Positions 24,705 to 34,010 are shown, counted from the first letter of the stretch. The stretch: DNA of 64,000 nucleotides from Streptomyces sp. IMTB 2501 (GCF_001953885.1 NZ_MQUS01000004.1:186001-250000), one strand, 5' to 3'. The notes: generated by a model from the sequence alone, not told the origin. Translations and numbers: made by a program.

Positions 24705-25924
24705 TGACCGCACCCGCGCGCACGCGTACGTCCGCCGACCTGATCCGTGCGGAGGAGCCGGTCCTCGCACACAACTACCACCCGCTGCCCGTGGTCGTCG
24801 CGCGCGCCGAGGGCACCTGGGTGGAGGACGTCGAGGGCCGCCGCTACCTCGACATGCTGGCCGGCTACTCGGCGCTGAACTTCGGCCATCGGCACCCGGC
24901 GCTGATCGAGGCCGCGCACCGCCAGCTCGACCAGCTCACGCTGACCTCCCGGGCCTTCCACAACGACCGCCTCGCGGAGTTCGCCGAGCGGCTCGCGGAG
25001 CTGACCGGCCTGGACATGGTGCTGCCGATGAACACCGGCGCCGAGGCGGTGGAGAGCGGCATCAAGGTGGCCCGCAAGTGGGCGTACGACGTGAAGGGCG
25101 TCCCCGCCGACCGGGCGACGATCGTGGTCGCGGCGGAGAACTTCCACGGCCGTACGACGACGATCGTCAGCTTCTCCACGGACGAGACGGCCCGGTCGGG
25201 TTTCGGCCCCTTCACGCCCGGCTTCAAGAGCGTGCCGTACGACGACCTGGCCGCGCTGGAGGAGGCCGTCGACGAGACGACGGCGGCCGTCCTGATCGAG
25301 CCGGTCCAGGGCGAGGCCGGCGTGATCATCCCGAAGGACGGCTATCTCGCCGGGGTGCGCGAGCTGACCCGCCGCAAGGGCTGTCTGTTCATCGCCGACG
25401 AGATCCAGTCGGGCCTCGGCCGCACCGGCCGTACCCTCGCCGTCGAGCACGAGGATGTCGTGCCGGACGTGCTGCTGCTCGGCAAGGCGCTCGGCGGCGG
25501 GATCGTGCCGGTGTCGGCGGTGGTGGCCCGGCGTGACGTGCTGGGGGTGCTGCACCCGGGTGAGCACGGCTCGACCTTCGGCGGCAACCCGCTCGCGGCG
25601 GCGGTCGGCACGGCCGTGGTCGAGCTGCTGGAGACCGGTGAGTTCCAGCGGCGGGCGGCCGAGCTGGGCACGGTTCTGCGGGACGGGCTGGCCGCGCTGG
25701 CCGGCCAGGGTGTGGTCGGCTTCCGGGCGCGCGGGCTGTGGGCGGGCGTCGACATCGACCCGGCGATCGGCAGCGGCCGTGAGATCAGCGAGCGGCTGAT
25801 GCGGGAGGGGATCCTGGTGAAGGACACCCACGGGTCCACGATCCGGCTGGCGCCCCCGCTGACGATCACGGCGGAGGAACTGCGTTCCGCGCTGGCGGCG
25901 CTGGAGAAGGTGCTGGGTTCGTGA
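24704..25924 (+). CDS. rocD: Ornithine--oxo-acid transaminase
   Basis: A 406-residue class-III PLP aminotransferase that moves the delta-amino group of ornithine to 2-oxoglutarate. MNTGAEAVESGIKVARKW near 108 binds phosphate, LFIADEIQSGLGRTG near 228 carries the PLP-ring aspartate, and LLLGKALGGGIVPVSAV near 260 contains the PLP lysine. The HGSTFGGNPLA loop is intact. It is translationally coupled to ddaH, feeding carbon to glutamate semialdehyde and proline or glutamate. Confidence 0.93.
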   Translation: MTAPARTRTSADLIRAEEPVLAHNYHPLPVVVARAEGTWVEDVEGRRYLDMLAGYSALNFGHRHPALIEAAHRQLDQLTLTSRAFHNDRLAEFAERLAELTGLDMVLPMNTGAEAVESGIKVARKWAYDVKGVPADRATIVVAAENFHGRTTTIVSFSTDETARSGFGPFTPGFKSVPYDDLAALEEAVDETTAAVLIEPVQGEAGVIIPKDGYLAGVRELTRRKGCLFIADEIQSGLGRTGRTLAVEHEDVVPDVLLLGKALGGGIVPVSAVVARRDVLGVLHPGEHGSTFGGNPLAAAVGTAVVELLETGEFQRRAAELGTVLRDGLAALAGQGVVGFRARGLWAGVDIDPAIGSGREISERLMREGILVKDTHGSTIRLAPPLTITAEELRSALAALEKVLGS

Positions 25925-26044
25925 CGGGGGTGGGGGGCGGCCGCGCGCCGCTCCCCACTCGTCCGTACTCCTCCACCCGATGGCCGAAGAGTGACGATTG
26001 AGCCAAGAGGGGGTAGACCACTCTCAGCTACAGAGAGGTCGACC

Positions 26045-28504
26045 GTGGGCACTCACGAGGAGCAGGACGTTGCCCGGCAGCGGTTCGACGTGGCCGACGC
26101 CGCGCCCCTGCTGCTCGACGCCCGGGGCGTGGTGACGGGCTGGACACCCAACGCCGAGCGGCTGCTGGCGTACCCGGCCGCCCAGGTGGTGGGCACCCGG
26201 GCGGTCGGTCTGCTGTCCGCCGAGGACGCCGAGCGGGCGCCCGAGCTGGCCGAGCGGTGCCGCAGGGAAGGCGGCTGGGCGGGGCTGCTGACCGCCCGGC
26301 ACAGGGACGGGCGGCCGGTCCGGCTGATGGTGCGGATCACTTCGGCGGTGGATTCCGGCGGGGCGCCGCAGTGGCTGGTTCTGCTCTCCGAGGTCTCCGG
26401 GGCACGCGGCTGGGACATGAGCCGTGCGGTGCTGGAGCAGATGGTGACCGACTCCCCCGTCGGCATAGCGATCGTGGACTGCGATCTGCGGTGCGTCTGG
26501 TCGAACGCGGCGCTGGAACGTTACGGCGGCGGCTCTCCGCGGGAGCGGCTGGGGCGGCGGCTGGCAGAGATTCAGCCGGGCATCGACTCCGCGGACATCG
26601 AGACGCAGATGCGGCGGGTGCTGGAGTCCGGCCGGCCGGTGGTCGGGTACGAGCATGTGGGCCAGGTGCGGTCCGCGCCGCACCGCGAGACCGCGCACAT
26701 GATGTCGTTCACCCGCCTCGATGACGACCTGGGTCACCCGATGGGCGTGTACTACACCGTCGTCGACGTCACCGAGCGGCACCGCGCCCGGCAGCGGCTG
26801 GCCCTGCTCGACCGGGCCGGCGAGCAGATCGGGCGCACCCTGGACATCTGGCGGACCGCGCAGGAACTGGCCGACGTGGCCGTGCAGGGCTTCGCCGACT
26901 TCGTCGGTGTGGACCTGCTGGATTCGGTGCTGCGCGGCGCCGAGCCCGAGCCGCCGAGCGACACGGACGAGGTGCCGCTGCGCCGGGCCGGGCACCAGTC
27001 GGTGAACCCCGGGGTCCCGGAGGCCGCCGTGGAGATCGGCGAGGTGGCCACCTACCTCGCCGGGTCGCCACTGATCCGCTGCCTGACCACGGGCCGGTCC
27101 TGGCGCAGGGAACAGCTCGACCCGCTGGCCAGGGAGTGGGCCACGGACATCCCGGCGGGCCGGGCGACGGCCTTCCTGGACCTGGGACTGCACAGCGTGA
27201 TGATCGTGCCCATCCGGGCGCGGGGCGTCACGATGGGCGTCACCACCTTCTTCCGGCGCCGCCGGCAGGACCCGTTCGACGAGGACGACCTGAGCCTCGC
27301 CGAGGACCTGGTGTCCCGGGCGGCCGTCTGCGTGGACAACGCCCGCCGCTACACCCGCGAGCGGGACGCGGCCCTGGTCCTGCAGCGCAGCCTGCTGCCG
27401 CACCGGCTGCCCGAGCAGGGCGCGGTGGAGGCGGCCGCCTGCTATCGGCCGGCCGACGAGCTGACCGGCCTCGGCGGCGACTGGTACGACCTCATCCCGC
27501 TGTCCGGGTCGCGCGTCGCCCTCGTCGTGGGCGAGGTGCCGGGGCACGGCATCGACGCCGCCGCGGCCATGGGGCGGCTGCGCACCGCCGTACGCACTCT
27601 CGCGGCGCTCGATCTGCCGCCCGAGGAGATCCTCGCGCACCTCGACGACCTGGTGGCGCGGACGGCCGACGAGGAGGGCGTGCCGGAGCTCCCGGAGGAC
27701 GCCGACACCCAGGCACTGGGCTCCGGGTGTGTGTACGTCGTCTACGACCCGGTCGACGGGCGGTGCACCATGGCCGCCGCGGGCCATCCCGCGCCCGCCG
27801 TCGTCCGGCCCGACGGCACCGCCGCCTTCGTCGACCTCCCGCAGGGGCCGCCGCTGGGGGCGGGCGGTCCGCCCTACGAGGCGGTCGAGCTGGCCCTGGC
27901 CGAGGGCAGCACGCTGGCCCTGCACACCGACGGGCTGCTGGCGCACGCGGGCGACGGGGCCGTCGGGGGCACCGACGCGGACCGCGAGCGGCTGCGCCGC
28001 GCGCTGGAGCGGCGCAGCTCCTCGCTCGACCGGTGCTGCCGGTCCGTGATCGAGGCCCTGGTCCCGGCCCGGCCGCACGACGACGTGGCCCTGCTGATGG
28101 CCCGGACCAGGCTGCTCGGCGCCGGGCAGGTCGCCGACTGGGACCTGTCAGCCGACCCGGCCGTGGTCGCCGACGCCCGCAAGGAGGCCACCCGGCAGCT
28201 GTCCGAGTGGGATCTGGAGGAGCTGGCGTTCACCACCGAACTGGTCGTGAGCGAGCTGGTCACCAACGCCATCCGGCATGCGGAGGGTCCCATCCGGCTT
28301 CGGCTGATCAGGGAACGGACCCTGATCTGCGAGGTGACCGACGGCGGCGCCACCGCGCCGCATCTGCGTCATCCGCGCGCCCTGGACGAGGGCGGCCGCG
28401 GACTGCTGCTGGTCTCCCAGTTCACCCAGCGGTGGGGAACCCGCTTCGCACCCGAGGGGAAGGTCATCTGGGCGGAGCAGTCGCTGACGGAGCCGCCGGC
28501 CTGA
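26045..28504 (+). CDS. PAS-GAF-SpoIIE phosphatase with anti-sigma-type ATPase domain
   Basis: An 819-residue soluble signalling protein. Order: PAS (about 15-115), second PAS (about 140-250), GAF (about 251-438), PP2C-type SpoIIE phosphatase (about 458-688), HATPase_c of the RsbW type (about 698-815, ELVTNAIRHAEGPIRL). Proteins of this plan both dephosphorylate an anti-anti-sigma partner and phosphorylate or bind it. GGDWYDLI and PHDDVALLMA are normal phosphatase motifs, but the usual VGDVxGHG metal segment reads VGEVPGHG, an Asp-to-Glu change. A decayed relative lies directly downstream. No sigma factor gene is in the window. Confidence 0.9.
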   Translation: MGTHEEQDVARQRFDVADAAPLLLDARGVVTGWTPNAERLLAYPAAQVVGTRAVGLLSAEDAERAPELAERCRREGGWAGLLTARHRDGRPVRLMVRITSAVDSGGAPQWLVLLSEVSGARGWDMSRAVLEQMVTDSPVGIAIVDCDLRCVWSNAALERYGGGSPRERLGRRLAEIQPGIDSADIETQMRRVLESGRPVVGYEHVGQVRSAPHRETAHMMSFTRLDDDLGHPMGVYYTVVDVTERHRARQRLALLDRAGEQIGRTLDIWRTAQELADVAVQGFADFVGVDLLDSVLRGAEPEPPSDTDEVPLRRAGHQSVNPGVPEAAVEIGEVATYLAGSPLIRCLTTGRSWRREQLDPLAREWATDIPAGRATAFLDLGLHSVMIVPIRARGVTMGVTTFFRRRRQDPFDEDDLSLAEDLVSRAAVCVDNARRYTRERDAALVLQRSLLPHRLPEQGAVEAAACYRPADELTGLGGDWYDLIPLSGSRVALVVGEVPGHGIDAAAAMGRLRTAVRTLAALDLPPEEILAHLDDLVARTADEEGVPELPEDADTQALGSGCVYVVYDPVDGRCTMAAAGHPAPAVVRPDGTAAFVDLPQGPPLGAGGPPYEAVELALAEGSTLALHTDGLLAHAGDGAVGGTDADRERLRRALERRSSSLDRCCRSVIEALVPARPHDDVALLMARTRLLGAGQVADWDLSADPAVVADARKEATRQLSEWDLEELAFTTELVVSELVTNAIRHAEGPIRLRLIRERTLICEVTDGGATAPHLRHPRALDEGGRGLLLVSQFTQRWGTRFAPEGKVIWAEQSLTEPPA

Positions 28505-28573
28505 CCCGCTCGACACGGATATACCTCGCATGACATGGGAAAACGGCGTTATTCCGGCGGGTGGGCGGTAGCC

Positions 28574-29665
28574 ATGAACGACACGGCCATCGACCACGCG
28601 AGAGTGTTCCAGGCGCTGCCCGGCATGGTGGCCCTGCTGACGCCCGACCTGGTCTACGCGGACGCCGACGAGGAGTTCCGCGGTTGGCCGGGCGCTAGCT
28701 CTTCGATGTCTTCCCGGACAACCCGGCCGCCCCCGGCGCATCCGGCATGCGCAACCTGGCCGCCTCGCTGACCCAGGTCGCGGCCACCGGCGAGCGCGAC
28801 GCCATGGCCCTGCAGCGGTACGACGTCGAGAACCCCGAGCGGCCCGGCTAGTGGGAGGAGCGCTACTGGAGCCCGGTCAACGCGCCGGTGTCCGACGCGG
28901 ACGGGAAGGTGGTGCTGCTGGTGCACCGGGTCGAGGAGGTCACCGAGCTGATCCGGGTCCGCGGCGGCCCCGTCGGCGGCCGGGCCCGCGTCCTCGAAGC
29001 CGAGCTGTACACGCGCGCCCGTGAGCTGCAGGAGCTCAACGAACGGCTGCGCCAGGCGCACGCCCGCGAGCGCGAGGTGGCCCTCGCCCTGCAGGAGGCG
29101 ATGCTGCCCGCCCGCCGGGAGGTCGGCCGCCATCACGCGGCCGTGCGCTACCGGCCCGCGGTCGGCGCGCTGAACGTGTGCGGGGACTGGTACGACATCG
29201 TCGACCTGGAGGGCGGCCACCGCATGGCCGTGGCCGTGGGTGACGTGGTCGGGCACGGCCTGGAGGCCGCCGGGGTGATGGGCAAGCTGCGCAGCGCGCT
29301 GAGCGCCGCCTCCCGGGTCGCGCGGGGCCGGGCGAGGCGCTGAACATCCCGGGCGGTACGCGCACGTCGTGGACGGCGCCGAATCGGCCACCGCCGTCAC
29401 GACGTTCATCGACTTCGACCACCACACGATCACCTACAGCAGCGCCGGCCATCCGCCGCCCGCGCTCGTCCAGCCGGACGGCCGCGTGGAGTTCCTCGAC
29501 CAGGCCACCGACCCGCCGCTGGACGCCCGCCCCGACCCGGTCCCCAGGCCCGAGGCCTGCACGGACTACGCCGAGGGCGCCGCCACCCTCGTCCTCTACA
29601 CCGACGGCCTGATCGAGCGCCGCGGCGAGGACATCGACACGGGGCTGGTCATCGTGCGGCTGTGA
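28574..29665 (+). pseudogene. Decayed PAS-SpoIIE phosphatase gene
   Basis: Read across frames, this is a former protein with an N-terminal PAS domain (MNDTAIDHARVFQALPGMVA) and a SpoIIE phosphatase domain ([20 protein letters not shown]). Lesions: a frame loss with missing sequence after residue 36 (about 28680), an in-frame TAG near 28850 between RPG and WEERYW, frame changes near 29330-29360, and an in-frame deletion that joins EDIDTGL directly to the last residues [17 protein letters not shown] is still readable. Multiple independent lesions make sequencing error unlikely. It follows its intact paralogue by 70 bp. Confidence 0.85.
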
Positions 29666-29734
29666 CGGATGGGCTGTGACGGATGAGGGGAGGCGGGGGC
29701 CGGTGCCGAGGACAGGGCCCCCGCCCGCCGTACG

Positions 29735-30415
29735 TCAGCCCATGCCGTTCATGCCATTCATGCCGTTCATGCCGCCCGAGCTGCTTGTGCCGCTCGGACC
29801 GAGGAGCTTCTTCATCTCCTTGATCTCGGCGTTCTGCGTGGTGACGATGGCGCCCGCCAGGGCCTTGGCGGGCCCGTAAGCGCCCTTGGCCTTCTCCGTG
29901 CCGGCCATCTCCACGGCGCCCTGGTGGTGCTCGACCATCATGGACAGGAACTTCTTGTCGAAGTCCTTGCCCTCGGCCTTCTTCAGCGCGGCCATGTCGG
30001 CGTCGCTCATCATCCCGGACATACCGGAGTGGCCCGAGTGGCCCATGCCGGCCATGGGCACCTTCTCGCCCCAGGACCTGAGCCAGCCGGTCATGGTGCG
30101 GATCTCGGGGGCCTGCGCCTTCTCGATGCGGGTGGCGAGGTCCTTCACCTGCGCCGAGGAGGCCCGGTCGGCGGCGAGCCGCGCCATCTCCAGGGCCTGC
30201 TGGTGATGCGGGATCATGGCCTGTGCGAAGGCGACGTCCTGGGCGTTGTGGGCGGTGCTGGCCGTCGCGCCGGGCGCGCCCGGGGAGGCGGAGGCGCCGT
30301 GCGCGGCGTGAGCGCCACCGCTGCCACCGCTGCCACCACAGGCGGCGAGGACGAGGGCGGAGGTCGCGGCGACCGCGGCCAGGGCGGCACGGCGTGTGAG
30401 AGTACGGATGGTCAT
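29735..30415 (-). CDS. DUF305 lipoprotein
   Basis: A 226-residue exported protein. An RR-containing signal ends in a lipobox-like LAACGGSG, so it is probably lipid-anchored. Two DUF305 repeats follow, each with an MIPHHQQALEMA or MMVEHHQGAVEMA histidine motif. DUF305 proteins form ferritin-like helical bundles often linked to copper or heavy-metal stress. A Met/His-rich segment (GMGHSGHSGMSGMM) and a C-terminal GMNGMNGMNGMG repeat could bind copper. The ATG has an AGGAG ribosome site. The DUF6153-type gene lies 98 bp upstream on the same strand. Confidence 0.88.
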   Translation of the reverse strand: MTIRTLTRRAALAAVAATSALVLAACGGSGGSGGAHAAHGASASPGAPGATASTAHNAQDVAFAQAMIPHHQQALEMARLAADRASSAQVKDLATRIEKAQAPEIRTMTGWLRSWGEKVPMAGMGHSGHSGMSGMMSDADMAALKKAEGKDFDKKFLSMMVEHHQGAVEMAGTEKAKGAYGPAKALAGAIVTTQNAEIKEMKKLLGPSGTSSSGGMNGMNGMNGMG

Positions 30416-30513
30416 GCTGGAACTCCTGTGGTTCTCGGGGGATTCAGGACAGGCGTGAGCACGACCGCGGGCTCCGCCGTGTAGAGGCGGGCGAGTGCGG
30501 CTGGCGGGGCCCT

Positions 30514-30939
30514 CTAGATCCGCAGGAGCTGAAGTTCGGCCAGGGAGGGCGGGGCGCGGGCGCCTCCCGGTCCGGTGGCCGCACGGGAGCCCGGACAACC
30601 GTCCGGCGCGGCAACGACCGTGTGATCAGGGACCAGCGCGGGCAGCTCCGGGCCGCCGTTCACCGCACCCGACGCACAGGCGGGATCGGCGTGATGCAGC
30701 CGGCCCCCACCGCAGTGCCCGTCAGCGTCCGCACAGTCGTCCTGCGCGACGGCGACGACGGTGCCGGCCGCGACCATGTGCCGTCCCGGCCCCCCGTACT
30801 CCGCATGTCCCACACCCCCGACGGGCCCGAGCGCATGCATCCCCAGCAGCCCCACCAGCAGCGCCAGCACCAGCAGCCCGTGCCGCCGCCGCTGGGGCGG
30901 GCACGAGGTGCGGGGTCCGGCGCTGTGCATGGGCGTCAT
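30514..30939 (-). CDS. DUF6153-like membrane/exported protein
   Basis: A 141-residue protein with a single hydrophobic helix (GLLVLALLVGLLGMHALGPV, residues 18-37). A cysteine- and histidine-containing region follows (CADADGHCGGG, LHHADPACASG). Similar proteins next to DUF305 lipoproteins are, from memory, annotated as DUF6153 in Streptomyces, and a shared copper-related role is likely but unproven. Start choice is uncertain: ATG at 30939, ATG at 30930 or GTG at 30969, and none has a clear ribosome site. Confidence 0.62.
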   Translation of the reverse strand: MTPMHSAGPRTSCPPQRRRHGLLVLALLVGLLGMHALGPVGGVGHAEYGGPGRHMVAAGTVVAVAQDDCADADGHCGGGRLHHADPACASGAVNGGPELPALVPDHTVVAAPDGCPGSRAATGPGGARAPPSLAELQLLRI

Positions 30940-31243
30940 CGTACGGAGGTGGGAGCGAGGACCGGCCACGGCTCGCGGGTCCGTGGCTCATGAGCCAGTC
31001 ATTCGCACTACTGTCGGACAATCACCGTACCGAGGGGGTGGCGACCCCGGCATGAGCATGGCCGGTTGCGGTTGCAGATGACCACAGGCACACGCTGGGA
31101 CGGCCTGGACGACGTGATCAGCGTTGGACCCCGGAGTAGCTCCTCTTGGCCGTCAAGACTCTCGCACACGGCATGGGCACCTTCAAAAAGAAGTGCATGC
31201 ACGAATGAGCACGGCTGCCCCCAATGCTGCGGTCGGCAAGGCG
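30940..31243. other. Intergenic stretch, no gene recognised
   Basis: About 300 bp between the DUF6153-like gene and the broken WD40 gene. Short frames exist on both strands, but none has a ribosome site or family resemblance. Base composition is slightly less GC-rich than flanking core genes, and this is where the accessory island appears to begin. Confidence 0.5.
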
Positions 31244-32414
31244 TCACAGGCCGAACCTGTTCTCACTCGACCACAGGTGGAGCGTTCCGTCCGTGTTCCC
31301 CACTGCGAGAGTGTTGCAATCGGGCGCCCGGTTGGCTGCAAGAAGCAATTGGCCTTTCCAGTAGTTGAGCTAGTTCCAGTCGGGACACTCCCATACCCAG
31401 GCAACCGAATCCCCTGCGGCCGCGACGTATTGACCGTTCGGCGACCAGGCGACGCGGAGCACGCTTAGCACGTTTCGTGGCGTCAGCAGGGTGTGCACGA
31501 GGGCGGCACGTTCCATGTCCCAGATTCGCACGGTCCCGTTGTAGCTGCCGACGGCGAGGAAGCGGCTGTCCGGCGACCAGGCCGGCCGTACACGAGAGCC
31601 CGTTTTCCAGATTCAGCCTCTTCGCGTAGAACGAGTACACGCCGACGAGTCGCTCGGCGTCCCATATGCGGAGATCTCGGTCGAGGCCGGTGGTTGCGAT
31701 GTACTGGCCGTTCGGAGACCACGTCGCCGTCAGCACCCATTTGCTGTGCGCTTCCAGGATGCCGACCAGTGCCCCGGTGTGTGCGTCCCAGATTCGAGCA
31801 GTCCGGTCGCTGCTCGCGGAAACCAGCTGTGCGGCGTCGGGGGACCAGGCGACCGCCTTGACATCCTTGCCGTGTCCCGAGAGCACCAGGTCCGCGGTCG
31901 TGTCCGTACTGTTCCAGATCCGCACCGTTCGGTCACTGCTTGCTGATGCGATGCGGGCTGAGTCGGGCGACCAAGCGACGGCGTTGATCCGTTTCCTGTG
32001 CCCGGTCAGGGTTCGTGGATCCGAGGTTCGGCCTGAGGTTTCCGACGTCGTCACCAACGGTCCTCTCGGATCCGTCAGTTGCCGTGGCCAAGCGACCGGC
32101 CACGCAGCGCCGTTGAGCGATTCGATTCGACTCGGAGTGAGCACAATGGGCGGGGTACGCGGGGTCGACGCCTGTGCAGCCTCGCTCTCAGCGGTGCCCG
32201 CCGCATCGGTGTCGGTGGCACTGGGCGTCGCCTCCGATTCAGACCTGCCTGTCTCGGCTACCGCGCGCCGCCAGATGCGGCGCGCGCCGAACGCCCAGAG
32301 GGCGCGCAGGCGGCTTACATGTTTGCTGACGGCGGCGAATCCCTGGTCGAGCAGGGCCAGGGCGCCAACCGCTGCAACCAGATAGCCCCAATGCTGCGAA
32401 ATCCACTCCTGCAC
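31244..32414 (-). pseudogene. Broken WD40-repeat protein with N-terminal membrane anchor
   Basis: The gene begins at a GTG with a hydrophobic segment (HWGYLVAAVGALALLDQG) and a linker. It continues into WD40 blades: HRKRINAVAWSPDSARIASA, ASSDRTVRIWN, ASSDRTARIWD, TTGLDRDLRIWD. Near 31590 the frame is lost; the next frame continues the propeller (WSPDSRFLAVGSYNGTVRIW, VAWSPNGQYVAAAG). A TAG then interrupts after WECPDWN near 31368, with a last blade NTDGTLHLWS before TGA at 31244. Two lesions indicate decay. The intact form would be a membrane-tethered propeller, a type common among streptomycete signalling or conflict proteins. Confidence 0.75.
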
Positions 32415-32492
32415 CAGGCCAGTGTGGACCCGGCCTGCCAGGTAACGGGTGTAAGTTTCCGGATCATTGGTCTGAGCTGGCAGAACGCCAGC

Positions 32493-32649
32493 GTGGCGCG
32501 TGCGGAACTTACCGATGACGAGTGGGAGTTGATCGATCCGTTCCTGCCGAAAGGCAGGTTCGGCCCCTACCCCGAGCGGCTGCGGCCACAGTTCGAGGGC
32601 GTGATCTGGCGGTTCCGGACCGGCAGTCGTGGCGTGACATGCCGCTTTA
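32493..32649 (+). pseudogene. Truncated IS5-family transposase, N-terminal remnant
   Basis: From GTG: ELTDDEWELIDPFLPKGRFG, then YPERLRPQFEGVIWRFRTG. This is the start of a DUF4096-type IS5 transposase, whose usual continuation QWRDMP is visible only out of frame (TGGCGTGACATGCCG), so a small frameshift precedes the truncation. The match ends at about 32649, exactly where an inverted repeat of the next IS begins, suggesting it was interrupted by that element. The remainder was not found downstream. Confidence 0.75.
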
Positions 32650-32666
32650 GACGTCGTTGTAATTGG

Positions 32667-33218
32667 TCAGCTCCCCTGCCGTTGCCCCAGCAGGCGGGCC
32701 TGTTCCTTCTTCAGCGTGGCGAATCCCTGACGCGCATAGGCGGCGAGCTCCTCGCTGGGGAACGACACCACCGAGAGGTGCTGGTCGTGGTTTCCCTGTG
32801 CCCACCGGGCGGCTGTGATCTCGTAGCCCGACACATGCGCGCACAGTTGGAGCAGAAGCGGCGGCATCTCTGATTCGCTCAACAAGTCCGCGTGTTTGAT
32901 GACCAGGTCGCGCATGGCCTGGATGTTCGGAAGAAAGACGGTAGTCACCCACGGCCGCCACTCGGTGAACTCTTCTGCAGTGGGCGGGGTCTCGTGATCG
33001 AACGGCGACGTTCCGCCAGGGCGAGCATGACGTTCCACGAACGCGCCGAAGGTGCGGCTGTTGGCTTCCGTGAGGGCGAACAGGGGCCCGTAGAGGTCGC
33101 TGAGCTGGCGATTCACGCGAGCGAGATGTTCTTGACGCTGCGACAGGCGCAAGCCGTTGAGGTAAGTGACGACATAGCCGACGAACGCCAGCCCGACGGT
33201 GACGACCACTGCGATCAT
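32667..33218 (-). CDS. Conserved membrane-anchored protein within IS5-type element
   Basis: A 183-residue protein. One N-terminal transmembrane helix (IAVVVTVGLAFVGYVVTYLN) is followed by a cytoplasmic helical region: QEHLARVNRQLSDLYGPLFA, then LLLQLCAHVSGYEITAARW. I have seen similar uncharacterised actinobacterial proteins but know no function. Its ATG overlaps the stop of the decayed transposase (ATGA), and there is no independent ribosome site, so translation would depend on coupling. Its stop lies inside the left inverted repeat. Either it is a passenger gene or the IS landed precisely beside it. Confidence 0.65.
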   Translation of the reverse strand: MIAVVVTVGLAFVGYVVTYLNGLRLSQRQEHLARVNRQLSDLYGPLFALTEANSRTFGAFVERHARPGGTSPFDHETPPTAEEFTEWRPWVTTVFLPNIQAMRDLVIKHADLLSESEMPPLLLQLCAHVSGYEITAARWAQGNHDQHLSVVSFPSEELAAYARQGFATLKKEQARLLGQRQGS

Positions 33219-33965
33219 GAGGGGCGATGCCGGCGAGCAGTGCGCTCCCTGGTCAGACGGCCGTAGCAGATGAGGGTTGCTGCGATGCCTGCGAAGGCCA
33301 AGAAGTGGTTGCCCCTACGTTCGTAGCGGCGGTGGAGTCGGCGGATGCCACCGAGCCGGCTCACCGTCCGCTCGACGGTCCAGCGGTGTCGGCCGAGCCG
33401 GGCCGAGGAGCCGACTCCTTGCGGGCTGTCCGAGGCACGACGCGGCGACTGCTGAGCCATTGACGCAGATGGTCGTAGTCGTACCCCTTGTCGGCATGGA
33501 GCTTGGCGGAACGGCGCCGTCGGGGGCCGCGGCGGGAGCGGACCGGCGGTATGCCCCGCACCAGCGGCTCAAGTCCCAGACTCTCGTGGGGATCCACAGG
33601 ATTCGGGCCCGTCAGATCCCCCCTTTCAGGGCCCGCGTGTTCACGGAGTCGATCGCGCACCGCGACCAGTCCGGATCGCCTTGCGAGCCGAGCTCGTCAA
33701 GGACCAGGCGATGAAGCTTGGCCCATACCCGAGCCTGGCTCCATTCAGCGAAGCCTCGGTACACCGTTGACCACGATGGACCGAATGCCTCCGGCGTCCC
33801 TCTCCACGTACAGCCAGAGGCCGCCACGAACAAGATCGCGGCCAGTACGTTCCGGTCGCGATACCGCCGCCGGCCGCCTCGTTGCGGTCGTACCGGCGCC
33901 GCTGGCACGACCCGCTCGAACAACTCCCACAACCTGTCAGGGACCAGACGCTCCACGAACGTCAC
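33215..33965 (-). pseudogene. IS5-family transposase, frameshifted and internally deleted
   Basis: Start: ERLVPDRLWELFERVVP, then FVAASGCTWRGTPEAFGPSW, and SRCAIDSVNTRALKGG, which carries the first catalytic aspartate. At the AAAGGGGGG run the frame shifts -1 to DLTGPNPVD, possibly natural programmed slippage in this group. About 30 residues, including the second-aspartate segment (GANLHDS in relatives), are then missing before ESLGLEPLVRGIPPVRSRRG. A one-base loss near 33415 shifts into the final HRWTVERTVSRLGGIRRLHR with the catalytic glutamate. Not functional. Confidence 0.85.
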
Positions 33966-34010
33966 ACCCGAACAATAGCGATCAAACCAAATACAACGAC
34001 GTCAAAGGAC

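Larger units (their letters stand above)
32650..34008 (-). mobile_element. IS5-type insertion element with internal extra gene
   Basis: Near-matching inverted ends: GACGTCGTTGTAATTGGT at 32650-32667, and the complement of ACCAAATACAACGACGTC at 33986-34003 (one mismatch over 18 bp). The transposase begins 20-40 bp inside the right end, as normal. At the left side the transposase stops 548 bp before the repeat, and the gap is filled by a membrane-protein gene. No clear target duplication was seen (TTTA left, AAAGG right). The element is inactive because the transposase is broken. Confidence 0.5.

Noticed and set aside
31066..31468. Several plus-strand frames of 70-115 codons at the left edge of the island
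   Set aside because: They lie opposite the WD40 pseudogene, which has unmistakable repeat motifs; no independent support.
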